From Saccharothrix sp. ALI-22-I (GTDB taxonomy: Bacteria; Actinomycetota; Actinomycetes; Mycobacteriales; Pseudonocardiaceae): a DNA stretch of 64,000 bases. Shown here in pieces: positions 50,345 through 57,606 of the stretch; the stretch's first letter is position 1; each line of letters begins with the position of its first letter. The notes under the pieces are model-generated. The model worked only from the letters and a program-made list of their open reading frames with translations, made no database searches and had not been told where the DNA came from. A program made the position numbers and the translations under genes. The DNA is taken from NCBI RefSeq assembly GCF_001984175.1, contig NZ_MTQP01000068.1, positions 868,001-932,000 of the forward strand, given 5' to 3'.

Positions 50345-51697
50345 GTGACCGGTCGCTACGAGAATCCTGAGCCGTCGTGGCAGCAGTCGGCCGGAGCGGA
50401 AGGGCAGCAGCCCAACCCGAACCAGTCGGGCGGCTACCAGGTCGAGCCGGGATCGGGAGCCCACTACGTCGACCCCCAGACCGTCTACCTCGACCCGTCG
50501 ACGTCCGGCCCGGTGACCGGTCCGCCGTCCGGCGGGTTCCCGGCGCAGTCCGGGCCGTACCAGGTGCCGGGGCAGCAGTCGGGCGCCTACCAGGTCCAGG
50601 GCCAGCAGTCCGGCGCGTACCAGGTGCCCGGACAACAGGGTCACCAGTCGGGCGCGTACCAGGTCTCGGGCGGCCAGTCCGGTCCGTACCCCGGCCCGGG
50701 TCAGTCGGGCCCGCACCAGTACCAGGGCGGGTTCCCCAACAACTTCCCGCAGAGCGTCCAGCCGCAGCCGCAGCGGGCCAACGCCAGCGACATGTCCTCG
50801 CAGCAGCTGATCAAGCGCGCGAAGCGCAAGCCGCAGTCGGGTTGGCGCAAGACCCTGCACTCGGTCACCGGTGGGCTGGTCAACCTCGGCGAGAGCCCGG
50901 CGGACGTCCGCCGGCGTGAGCTGATCGGCCGGATCAACCAGCCGCTGCGCGGCTGCTACAAGATCGCGATGCTGAGCCTCAAGGGCGGTGTGGGCAAGAC
51001 CACCACGACCACCACGCTCGGCTCGACGTTCTCCTCGCTGCGCGGCGACCGCGTGATCGCGGTGGACGCCAACCCCGACCGCGGCACGCTGGCGCTGAAG
51101 GTGCCCCGGGAGACCACGGCGACCGTGCGGCACCTGCTGCGCGACGCCTCGAAGATCACCCGGTACAGCGACGTGCGCGCGTACACCTCGCAGTCGCCCA
51201 GCCGCCTCGAAGTGCTGGCGTCCGAGCAGGACCCGGCGGTGTCGGAGGCGTTCAGCGACCAGGACTACCTGCGCACGGTCGCGCTGCTGGAGCTGTTCTA
51301 CAACATCGTGCTCACCGACTGCGGCACCGGCTTGATGCACTCGGCCATGAAGGGCGTGCTGGACCAGGCCGATTCGCTGGTGCTCGTCTCGTCCGGCTCG
51401 GTGGACGGCGCGCAGACGTCGGCGGCGACGCTGGACTGGCTGGACGCGCACGGCTACCGCGAGCTGGTCGCGAAGTCGGTCGTGGTGATCAACTCGGTGC
51501 GGCCGGGCTCGGGCAAGGTCGACCTGGACAAGCTGGCCGCGCACTTCGCGCAGCGCTGCCGCGCCGTGGTGCGCATCCCGTTCGACACGCACCTGGAAGA
51601 GGGCGCGGAGATCGAGCTGGACAAGCTCGCCCCGGACACCCGCCTCGCGCTGCTGGAACTCGCCGCCACCGTGGCGGACGACTTCCCGAACAACTAG
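50345..51697 (+). CDS. MinD/ParA-family ATPase with repetitive Gln/Pro-rich N-terminus
   Basis: A 450-residue protein. Residues 1-150 are disordered and contain four or five near-copies of QQSGAYQVPG (residues about 67-115). A basic stretch follows (IKRAKRKPQSGWRKT), then a MinD/ParA ATPase from about 205 with deviant Walker A LKGGVGKTTTT and VIAVDANPDRGTL. It resembles the ParA-like proteins found beside ccsB in mycobacteria and the EspI-type ATPases of type VII secretion. It may position or regulate a membrane-bound complex; this is inferred. No ParB partner adjoins it. Confidence 0.82.
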   Translation: MTGRYENPEPSWQQSAGAEGQQPNPNQSGGYQVEPGSGAHYVDPQTVYLDPSTSGPVTGPPSGGFPAQSGPYQVPGQQSGAYQVQGQQSGAYQVPGQQGHQSGAYQVSGGQSGPYPGPGQSGPHQYQGGFPNNFPQSVQPQPQRANASDMSSQQLIKRAKRKPQSGWRKTLHSVTGGLVNLGESPADVRRRELIGRINQPLRGCYKIAMLSLKGGVGKTTTTTTLGSTFSSLRGDRVIAVDANPDRGTLALKVPRETTATVRHLLRDASKITRYSDVRAYTSQSPSRLEVLASEQDPAVSEAFSDQDYLRTVALLELFYNIVLTDCGTGLMHSAMKGVLDQADSLVLVSSGSVDGAQTSAATLDWLDAHGYRELVAKSVVVINSVRPGSGKVDLDKLAAHFAQRCRAVVRIPFDTHLEEGAEIELDKLAPDTRLALLELAATVADDFPNN

Positions 51698-51705
51698 TCC
51701 GTGTC

Positions 51706-51747
51706 GTGACGAAGGGGGCCTCCGTGGTGAGGCCCCTTCGTTGTCAC
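51706..51747. terminator. Bidirectional stem-loop between convergent genes
   Basis: GACGAAGGGGGCCTC (51708-51722) pairs with GAGGCCCCTTCG around 51729-51740 with small bulges. It serves the ParA-like gene rightward and the small membrane gene leftward; its right arm reaches the stop codon of the latter. Confidence 0.7.
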
Positions 51748-51923
51748 TCCTCGTCGTCCGGCTTCTTCTTGCGCTGCTCACCGAGCTTGCGCAGGAAGTC
51801 GGGGTCGTCGTCCGGTGCCACGAAACGACGACTGGGGGCGGTATCGACCCGGTCCGGTCCGAACGCACGCCACAGCAGCACGGCGATGGTGAGCGCACCG
51901 ATCACCGCGAGCAGGTAGAGCAT
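51744..51923 (-). CDS. Small membrane protein, unknown
   Basis: A 59-residue protein: one membrane segment (LYLLAVIGALTIAVLLWRAF) then an acidic-basic tail ending in EQRKKKPDDEE. The start at ATG 51923 is set by AAAGGAGG seven bases upstream; GTG 51944 would place that ribosome site inside the gene. No family recognised. It lies 52 bp downstream of bldC on the same strand, so it may be co-transcribed. Confidence 0.7.
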   Translation of the reverse strand: MLYLLAVIGALTIAVLLWRAFGPDRVDTAPSRRFVAPDDDPDFLRKLGEQRKKKPDDEE

Positions 51924-51975
51924 GGTCGCCACCTCCTTTGCCACGAGATTACTCGTGTCGTGGAGGTGTACGTGG

Positions 51976-52194
51976 TCAGTGCCGAACGGGTTCGGTCGCC
52001 TCCGTGGTCAGCTGCGACAACAGCTGCTGGACCTCGGACTCGCGGAACCGGCGGTGACCGCCGGGCGTGCGGATCGAGCCGATGCGGCCCGCGGTCGCCC
52101 AACGGGTGACCGTCTTCGGGTCCACCCGGAACAGGTTCGCGACCTCTCCCGGTGTGAGCAGTCGTTCACCCTGGTGTCCCTGCGTCAGCGTCAT
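51976..52194 (-). CDS. bldC: Developmental regulator BldC
   Basis: A 72-residue MerR-like DNA-binding protein. LLTPGEVANLFRVDPKTVTRW is the helix-turn-helix and IRTPGGHRRFRESEVQQLL the wing, nearly as remembered for Streptomyces BldC, which binds head-to-tail on direct repeats to delay development. GAGGAAAGA before the ATG supports the start. It diverges from an Lrp-type gene with 174 bp between them. It is the second small HTH of this class in the window. Confidence 0.92.
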   Translation of the reverse strand: MTLTQGHQGERLLTPGEVANLFRVDPKTVTRWATAGRIGSIRTPGGHRRFRESEVQQLLSQLTTEATEPVRH

Positions 52195-52368
52195 GGTCAC
52201 GGTCTTTCCTCCCCGATGGCGAACGGACGTACCGGACGCATCGTGGCATCGAACCCTATGGGTACTCGAACGCTTGGGTGATGGTAAAGAGGTAGTAAGG
52301 GACGAAGCGCGCGGTTCGGACATCAGTGCCGTGACACCGGGCAGGTCGGTGGGCCTACGCTGTGACCG

Positions 52369-52836
52369 GTGGACGCTCTTGATCGCCAGATCATCGCCGC
52401 CCTGCGGGAGAACGGTCGGGCCACCTACGCCGACCTGGGCCGCAAAGTCGGCCTCTCGGCCTCCGCCGTGCACGAGCGGGTCGGCAAGCTGGAAAGCACC
52501 GGTGTGATCGTCGGCTACCACGCCGTGGTGGACCCGAGCGCCGTCGGCCTCGGGGTGACCGCGCTGGTCAGCATCCACCCCACGGACACCGCGGACGACG
52601 ACGAACTGGCCGTCGCGCTGGCCGAGCTGGTCGAGGTGGAGTCGTGCTACCGGGTGGCGGGTGACGAGTCGTTCATCGTGAAGGTGAGAGTGGCCACGGT
52701 GGACGACCTGGAGCGCTCGCTGAGCCGGTTGCGGCGCATCCAGGGCGTCGCGCGCACGCGCACCACGGTCGTGCTGTCCACCCGGTTCGAGGGCCGTCCC
52801 AACACCGCGGCGGCCGGGCCGATGGGTGACGCGTAA
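52369..52836 (+). CDS. Lrp/AsnC-family transcriptional regulator
   Basis: A 155-residue regulator: N-terminal HTH (LDRQIIAALRENGRATYADL, GLSASAVHERVGKLESTGVI) and a C-terminal RAM ligand-binding domain (TALVSIHPTDTAD ... CYRVAGDESFIVKVR ... ARTRTTVVLSTRFE). It probably responds to an amino acid; the target is unknown. The GTG start has TACGCT exactly seven bases upstream, indicating a leaderless mRNA. The DUF4229 gene follows after 11 bp. Confidence 0.92.
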   Translation: MDALDRQIIAALRENGRATYADLGRKVGLSASAVHERVGKLESTGVIVGYHAVVDPSAVGLGVTALVSIHPTDTADDDELAVALAELVEVESCYRVAGDESFIVKVRVATVDDLERSLSRLRRIQGVARTRTTVVLSTRFEGRPNTAAAGPMGDA

Positions 52837-52847
52837 CCTGGTTTACC

Positions 52848-53111
52848 GTGCACCTGGGTCGTGATGTGACGCTCTACATCGGCGCGCGCCTGGGCATGGT
52901 CGCCGCGGTCACCGCGCTGCTCGTGCTCGCCAACGTGCCGCTGCTGGTCGCCCTCGCCGTCGGCGTGGTGGTGGCGTTGCCGCTGTCGCTGTTCGTGTTC
53001 CGCGGGCTGCGGACGCGGGTCGCGCAGGGGCTCGAAGAGAAGCAGGCCGTGCGCCGCGCCGAGCGCGAGAAGCTGCGCGCCCAGTTGCGCGGCGACGGCG
53101 CCGCCGGCTAG
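52848..53111 (+). CDS. DUF4229 small membrane protein
   Basis: An 87-residue protein with two closely spaced membrane segments (MVAAVTALLVLANVPLLVAL and VGVVVALPLSLFVFRGL) and a charged coiled tail (EEKQAVRRAEREKLRAQLR). This fits DUF4229, whose function is unknown. TAACCT lies eight bases before the GTG. Its stop overlaps the convergent gene by 4 bp. Confidence 0.8.
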   Translation: MHLGRDVTLYIGARLGMVAAVTALLVLANVPLLVALAVGVVVALPLSLFVFRGLRTRVAQGLEEKQAVRRAEREKLRAQLRGDGAAG

Positions 53112-53407
53112 ACGACCAGCAGGATCGCGCCACCGAGGTTGGCCAGCACCATCACGGCCAGCACCGCGCCGAGGTTCGTGCTCTCGCGCAGCCGCAGGGC
53201 CAGCGCCAACGGGCCGATCGGCAGCATCACCGGCTTGCGCTCCCGGTTCGCGATGCGGATCGCGCCGAACGCCACGCCCAGCGGGTTCAGGCCGAGTTCC
53301 CGCGCGCCTTCCACGTCGGCGCGCCACTGCTCCAGGTAACGGTCTCTTTGCCCGCGGGGGAGCAGCGCGGCGGCTGCTCGGACCGCGGCCAGGGCGAGTC
53401 GGGTCAT
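53108..53407 (-). CDS. Small membrane protein paired with a PadR regulator
   Basis: A 99-residue protein. A cytosolic start contains LLPRGQRDRYLEQWRADVEGARELG, a motif often seen in actinobacterial proteins encoded directly after PadR regulators; the last part has two hydrophobic segments (VMLPIGPLALALRL and LGAVLAVMVLANLGGAILLVV). The ATG overlaps the padR stop by 4 bp (ATGA), so the two form an operon. Function unknown; it could be the regulated partner, for example part of a transporter. Confidence 0.7.
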   Translation of the reverse strand: MTRLALAAVRAAAALLPRGQRDRYLEQWRADVEGARELGLNPLGVAFGAIRIANRERKPVMLPIGPLALALRLRESTNLGAVLAVMVLANLGGAILLVV

Positions 53408-53739
53408 CGGGCGACCTCCGGTCGGGTGACGGGCACGGGCCTGGCCTTTGTCCGATTGCCGGCTCCGCCGGCGGTCTTCGCGCACACCTTGACGGCCTCT
53501 TGGGCTCCGCCGGGCGTGAGCACGTACATCCGGCGCCGCGGGCCGCGGCGTTCGCTGTCGTCGTCCCAGGACGACGTGACCCACCCGGCCCGTTCCAGGC
53601 GGTCGAGCAGCGGGTAGACGCTGCCGGACGGGCGTCCGGTCAGCTTGATGATCTCCAGGCCCCAGCGCGGCTGGTCGCTCTTGAGCAGCACTTCCAGCAC
53701 GTCCACCGTGGCCCCTCCGATACGTCCGAGTGGTTCCAC
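53404..53739 (-). CDS. PadR-family transcriptional regulator
   Basis: A 111-residue regulator with the PadR winged helix: VLEVLLKSDQPRWGLEIIKL, SGSVYPLLDRLERAGWVTSSW and RRRMYVLTPGG. The usual long C-terminal dimerisation helix is short here. The GTG start has TAGCCT six bases upstream (53746-53751, minus sense), and a PadR-type palindrome overlaps that hexamer, which suggests autorepression. Confidence 0.88.
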   Translation of the reverse strand: MEPLGRIGGATVDVLEVLLKSDQPRWGLEIIKLTGRPSGSVYPLLDRLERAGWVTSSWDDDSERRGPRRRMYVLTPGGAQEAVKVCAKTAGGAGNRTKARPVPVTRPEVAR

Positions 53740-53748
53740 GGTTCTAGG

Positions 53749-53760
53749 CTACCTATGTAG
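53749..53760. promoter_or_regulatory. Putative PadR operator over the padR -10
   Basis: CTACCTATGTAG is a 12-bp palindrome with one central mismatch, similar to the ATGTA...TACAT operators of PadR proteins. It overlaps the predicted -10 (53746-53751) of the padR gene. Confidence 0.5.
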
Positions 53761-53802
53761 ATTAAGGTTCGTCCAGTGTTGTCAGCGGCAGGCGGCGGTG
53801 GG

Positions 53803-54795
53803 TCAGCGCGTGAACGCTTCCACCGCGTCGTCGGCCAGGCGTTCCAGCACGTCCCGGAGTTCCAGGTCCGTCAGCCAGTGCTCGGGGATGGCTTCGACAC
53901 CGTCCCGCGCGCCGAGCAGGTTCCCGCACAGGGCACCGGTCGAGTCGCTGTCCCCGGAGTGGTTGACCGCGAGCAGCAGGCCGTCCGCCAGGTCCCGTGC
54001 GGTCAACGCGGTGAGCACCGCTATCGCCAACGCCTCCTCGCCGACCCAACCACCGCCCAACGCCGTCTCGATCACTTCAGGCGTCGGTCGGACACCGCGC
54101 ACGCTCAGCTCCACGGCCAGGTCCAGCAGGCCCAACTGCTCCTCGTGACCGTCCCACGTGATCAGTTCGGCTCGGGCCACCTCGATCGCGGGCAGCAGTG
54201 CCGTGCCCGCCAGCACCTGCTGCACCAGCACCGCCAGCACGCCTGCCGACAGGTAGCCGCTGGGGTGGCCGTGGGTCAGCGCGCCGGTGGCGGCGGCCAG
54301 GTCGAACACCTCGTGCACGTCGTCCGACCACAACGCCACCGGCGCCGCGCGCATCACCGCGCCGCAGCCCTTCGAATCGTTGATCGGGGTGTCCACCGTG
54401 CCCAGCACGCCGGAGCGGAGCGCGGTCAGGCACGTGTTGCCGGGTGCGCGGCGCTCGTGCAGCTCGGGCACGTCCAGCAGCCACCCGTCCGGTCTGACCG
54501 CCGGGCCGCCCTGCGTGCGCAGCCAGCGCCCGTACGCGACGCGCACCTCGTGCACCGGGTCGCTGCCGCGTTTCTTCGCCAGCAACAGGCCTTCCAGGGT
54601 GAACAGGGTCATCTGGGTGTCGTCGGTGATCGCGCCGAGCCTGCCGTAGGCCGGTGCGTAGTCGGTGAGACCCGACGGGCCGAAGCGGCCCCGGATGCGG
54701 TCGATCCGGTCGAACTCGATCGAACCGCCGAGCGCGTCGCCGACGGCGCCGGCGAGGAGGCTGCCGCGGAATGAGCCGCTCAGAGGTGAGGTCAC
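53803..54795 (-). CDS. ADP-ribosylglycohydrolase-family protein
   Basis: A 330-residue DraG-like protein. N-terminal FRGSLLAGAVGDALGGSIEF, the metal motif ITDDTQMTLFTLEGLL near residue 57, and the C-terminal AVNHSGDSDSTGALCGNLLGA with its second metal site are intact, so it should be active in removing ADP-ribose from protein or other targets. The GTG start has TAACTT seven bases upstream, sharing a TA with the -10 of the divergent cds1 gene 23 bp away. Confidence 0.92.
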   Translation of the reverse strand: MTSPLSGSFRGSLLAGAVGDALGGSIEFDRIDRIRGRFGPSGLTDYAPAYGRLGAITDDTQMTLFTLEGLLLAKKRGSDPVHEVRVAYGRWLRTQGGPAVRPDGWLLDVPELHERRAPGNTCLTALRSGVLGTVDTPINDSKGCGAVMRAAPVALWSDDVHEVFDLAAATGALTHGHPSGYLSAGVLAVLVQQVLAGTALLPAIEVARAELITWDGHEEQLGLLDLAVELSVRGVRPTPEVIETALGGGWVGEEALAIAVLTALTARDLADGLLLAVNHSGDSDSTGALCGNLLGARDGVEAIPEHWLTDLELRDVLERLADDAVEAFTR

Positions 54796-54818
54796 GTCGC
54801 AGAAGTTATCGTGCCGGC
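54796..54818. promoter_or_regulatory. Compact divergent promoter, ADP-ribosylglycohydrolase and cds1
   Basis: The 23-bp gap contains AAGTTATCGT at 54803-54812. Rightward, TATCGT (54807-54812) precedes the cds1 GTG by six bases; leftward, TAACTT (54808-54803) precedes the glycohydrolase GTG by seven. They share the TA at 54807-54808. The same design occurs at 4557-4566. Confidence 0.55.
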
Positions 54819-55913
54819 GTGACCTCTTCGGTAGATCGATGTAGCACCCGGACCAGGGAATGGGTGTGCGAGGCCGTCCGCATCATCGAAGCGGACGCCA
54901 ACCGCAGCGCCGACACGCACCTGCTGCACTTCCCCCTCCCGCCGGAGTGGGGCATCGACTTGTACCTGAAGGACGAGTCGACCCACCCCACCGGTTCTTT
55001 GAAGCACCGCCTGGCCCGGTCGCTGTTCCTGTACGCGATCTGCAACGGCTGGGTGGTCGGCGGCACGCCGGTGATCGAGGCGTCGTCGGGGTCCACGGCG
55101 GTGTCGGAGGCGTACTTCGCCCGGCTGCTCGGGTTGCCGTTCATCGCGGTGATGCCCCGGTCCACCAGCCAGGAGAAGGTGGCGTTGATCGAGCGCCAGG
55201 GCGGGCAGTGCCACTTCGTGGACGAGCCGGGCGCGATCTACGACGAGTCACGGCGGCTGGCGGCGTCGCTGGACGGGCACTTCATGGACCAGTTCACGCA
55301 CGCCGAGCGGGCCACGGACTGGCGTGGCAACAACAACATCGCCGAGTCGGTGTTCCAGCAGATGGAGTTGGAGGCCGCGCCCGAGCCCGAGTGGGTCGTG
55401 GTCGGGGCGGGCACCGGTGGCACGAGCGCCACCATCGGCCGGTACATCCACTACCGGAAGCTGCACTCGCGGCTGGCCGTCGTCGATCCGGAGCACTCGG
55501 TGTTCTTCGACGCCTGGCGTGATGGTGATGTGTCCTTGACCGGGACGCGTGGCTCCCGGATCGAGGGCATCGGCCGGCCGCGGGTGGAACCGTCGTTCAT
55601 CGGTGCCGTCATCGACCGGATGATCAAGGTGCCGGACGCGGCGTCGATCGCGACGATCCGGCACGTCGAGGAGGTGCTGGGGCGGCGGGTCGGTGGGTCG
55701 ACCGGCACGAATTTGTGGGGTGCGTTCCAGCTGATCGCGGAGATGCGGGCGTCGCGGCTGCGGGGGAGCGTCGTGACGTTGCTGTGCGACGGTGGGGAGC
55801 GGTACTCGCACACCTACTACGACGATTCGTGGGTGGCCGCGCAGGGCCTGGACCTGGAACCGCACCTGGCCATGTTGACCCGATTCCGTTCTACCGGCAC
55901 TTGGTCGGGCTGA
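54819..55913 (+). CDS. cds1: PLP-dependent cysteine synthase-family protein, Cds1-like L-cysteine desulfhydrase
   Basis: A 364-residue fold-type II PLP enzyme. Opening VRIIEADANRSADTHLL and PLP Lys in KDESTHPTGSLKHRLARS match the mycobacterial Cds1 group, which degrades cysteine to pyruvate, ammonia and H2S. Phosphate-binding GAGTGGTSATIGRY near 215 is also clear. It is distinct from CysK by the N-terminal signature. GTG 54819 was chosen by the -10-like TATCGT six bases upstream and by family length. Confidence 0.87.
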   Translation: MTSSVDRCSTRTREWVCEAVRIIEADANRSADTHLLHFPLPPEWGIDLYLKDESTHPTGSLKHRLARSLFLYAICNGWVVGGTPVIEASSGSTAVSEAYFARLLGLPFIAVMPRSTSQEKVALIERQGGQCHFVDEPGAIYDESRRLAASLDGHFMDQFTHAERATDWRGNNNIAESVFQQMELEAAPEPEWVVVGAGTGGTSATIGRYIHYRKLHSRLAVVDPEHSVFFDAWRDGDVSLTGTRGSRIEGIGRPRVEPSFIGAVIDRMIKVPDAASIATIRHVEEVLGRRVGGSTGTNLWGAFQLIAEMRASRLRGSVVTLLCDGGERYSHTYYDDSWVAAQGLDLEPHLAMLTRFRSTGTWSG

Positions 55914-55991
55914 TTCTTGCTTGGATGGGGAACGCACGGCGCGTGCCGTGCGTCGCAGCGTGGATCGGCGGCGCGTGGGAAGGGGTTTGCG

Positions 55992-56390
55992 GTGAGCGCG
56001 TGGCGGACGGCGGAGGTGCTCACAGCCGAGGAAGTGCTCGCCAGGTCGGTCGCCGACGCCGACAAGGCGATGCGCGAGGCGGCGAAGCTGCGATACCCGC
56101 AGCGCGAGCCCTCGGCGGAGGACGTGCGACGGGTGATGCAGTTCGCGAAGTCGAACGAGGCGTCACCGGAATTGCAGGCGTTGCAGCGGAGGATCGCGGG
56201 CGGCTACCTGAGCTGGCGGCAAGTGCTCATGGGCGAGGCCGCAGACGACCGCGGCGTGAAGGCCGCGCTGGAAGCAGACCGCGAAACCCTCGCCGCCCTG
56301 TGCCGAGGCGAGGAACGCCGCGTAGAACCCCCCAAACCCAAGCGTCGCGACGACGATGAACCAATGACCTTCACCGAAGACGCCTGGTAA
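55992..56390 (+). CDS. Conserved hypothetical protein, unknown
   Basis: A 132-residue soluble protein with no membrane segment. The N-terminal half is helical and charged (LTAEEVLARSVADADKAMREAAKLRYP ...), the middle has EASPELQALQRRIAGGYLSWRQVL, and the tail is basic then acidic (PPKPKRRDDDEPMTFTEDAW). No family recognised. GTG 55992 with AGGGG about nine bases upstream is the likely start. The duplicated terminator/DnaA-box element and repeat cluster D follow it. Confidence 0.65.
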   Translation: MSAWRTAEVLTAEEVLARSVADADKAMREAAKLRYPQREPSAEDVRRVMQFAKSNEASPELQALQRRIAGGYLSWRQVLMGEAADDRGVKAALEADRETLAALCRGEERRVEPPKPKRRDDDEPMTFTEDAW

Positions 56391-56411
56391 CCGCCCCGCT
56401 CGCTCCGCAAG

Positions 56412-56440
56412 GGTCCCCGCCAAGGGGACCCCTGCTTTTA
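56412..56440 (+). terminator. Terminator-like block, copy 2 of a duplicated element
   Basis: GGTCCCC-GCCAA-GGGGACC (7-bp stem, 5-nt loop) then CCTGCTTTTA. From 56413 to 56440 it is identical to 27091-27118. It ends the preceding hypothetical gene's transcript. Confidence 0.8.
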
Positions 56441-56484
56441 CCCTGCCACAAGGGTCCGACAATCCACGGCGTTCGCGCGCTGCC

Positions 56485-56493
56485 TGTGGATAA
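56485..56493. promoter_or_regulatory. Perfect DnaA box
   Basis: TGTGGATAA, the complement of TTATCCACA, 45 bp after the terminator-like block. The order, orientation and CTGTGGATAACT context match the copy at 27.1 kb. Confidence 0.65.
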
Positions 56494-56531
56494 CTCCCTC
56501 GGGCGGCCGACTAACGGTGCCTCAGCGCGCG

Positions 56532-56663
56532 TCCTGAGCGTTGAACTCACCGCACCTGAACGTTGGACTCTCGCGTTCTGAGCGTTGGACACGCGCGTTC
56601 TGAGCGTTGGACACGCGCGTTCTGGAGGTTGGACACGCGCGTTCTGAGTGTTGGACACGCGCG
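56532..56663. repeat. 22-bp repeat cluster D
   Basis: Six consecutive forward units with an exact 22-bp period starting at 56532, 56554, 56576, 56598, 56620 and 56642. Units 3 and 4 are identical; the others differ at one to five positions. Core: CTGAGCGTTGGACACGCG. It lies between the convergent hypothetical gene and menA, 17 bp from the menA stop codon. Confidence 0.95.
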
Positions 56664-56680
56664 GGGGCGTGGGGTGGGGG

Positions 56681-57553
56681 TTAGCCGAGGATTAGGGCGG
56701 TGGGGATGGCTAGGCCCCAGATGAGCATGGCGAGGCCGGTGTCGCGGAGGACGGGGATCAGGTCGTGGCCCTTGTGGCCCTTGGCTACGCGGCGGGCGCC
56801 GAGGACGGCCAGGGGGAGGGCTAGGAAGCCGGTAAGGGCCAGGGGGACGCGGAGGCCGATCGCCAGGGTGATCAGGAACGGGATCGCGACCAGGGCGAGG
56901 TAGAGGCGGCGGGAGTCCTTGTCGCCCAGGGTGGTTGACAGGGTGCGCTTGCCCGCTTGGATGTCGGTCGGGATGTCGCGCAGGCTGTTGGCGATCATCA
57001 CGCCGGTGGAGAAGGAGCCCATCGCGATCGCGCCGCCGATGCCGATCCCGGTGATCTCCCCGGTCTGCACGTACAGCGTGCCGAGTACGGCGGCCGGGCC
57101 GAAGAAGACGAACACGGCCAGTTCGCCCAGGCCTGAGTACCCGTACGGCTTGCGGCCGCCGGTGTAGAACCACGCCGCGGCGATGCAGACCGCGCCGAAC
57201 AACACCATCCAGTACCGGCCGGTCAGCACGATCAGGACCAGTCCCGCCAACGCGGCGACGGCCAGGGCCGCGAACGCCGCCGTGCGGACCGACTTGGGGG
57301 TCGCCGCACCGGAACCGACCAGCCGGAACGGGCCGACCCGGTTGGCGTCGGTGCCGCGGATGCCGTCGGAGTAGTCGTTGGCGAAGTTCACACCCACCTG
57401 GAGCGCGACCGACACCGCGAGCGCCAGCAGCGACCAGGTCAGGTTGAACCCGTCGATGTGGTGCGCGGCGCCCGCGCCGACCAGCACCGGCGCGATGGAG
57501 TTCGGCAGCGTGCGGGGGCGGGTCCCCGATACCCACTGGGTGGCTGTGGCCAT
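56681..57553 (-). CDS. menA: 1,4-dihydroxy-2-naphthoate polyprenyltransferase
   Basis: A 290-residue UbiA-superfamily membrane enzyme with about eight or nine segments. The Asp-rich motifs are NFANDYSDGIRGTDANR near residue 70 and SLRDIPTDIQAGKRTL near 190. It attaches the isoprenoid tail in menaquinone synthesis. ATG 57553 has GGAGG nine bases upstream; an ATG 9 bp earlier immediately follows that ribosome site and is less likely. It lies with menE, menB and menD. Confidence 0.95.
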   Translation of the reverse strand: MATATQWVSGTRPRTLPNSIAPVLVGAGAAHHIDGFNLTWSLLALAVSVALQVGVNFANDYSDGIRGTDANRVGPFRLVGSGAATPKSVRTAAFAALAVAALAGLVLIVLTGRYWMVLFGAVCIAAAWFYTGGRKPYGYSGLGELAVFVFFGPAAVLGTLYVQTGEITGIGIGGAIAMGSFSTGVMIANSLRDIPTDIQAGKRTLSTTLGDKDSRRLYLALVAIPFLITLAIGLRVPLALTGFLALPLAVLGARRVAKGHKGHDLIPVLRDTGLAMLIWGLAIPTALILG

Positions 57554-57606
57554 GTCGGACATCCTCCGACATGATGAACGGGGACCCGCTTCCGGGTGCT
57601 CGCAGA

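Noticed and set aside
56371..56658. Minus-strand peptide with repeated RVSNVQNARVQRSERAC-like sequence, also near 21.3 and 23.3 kb
   Set aside because: The repetitive peptide is simply the translation of the 22-bp repeat clusters. Such frames have no ribosome site and change frame between clusters.
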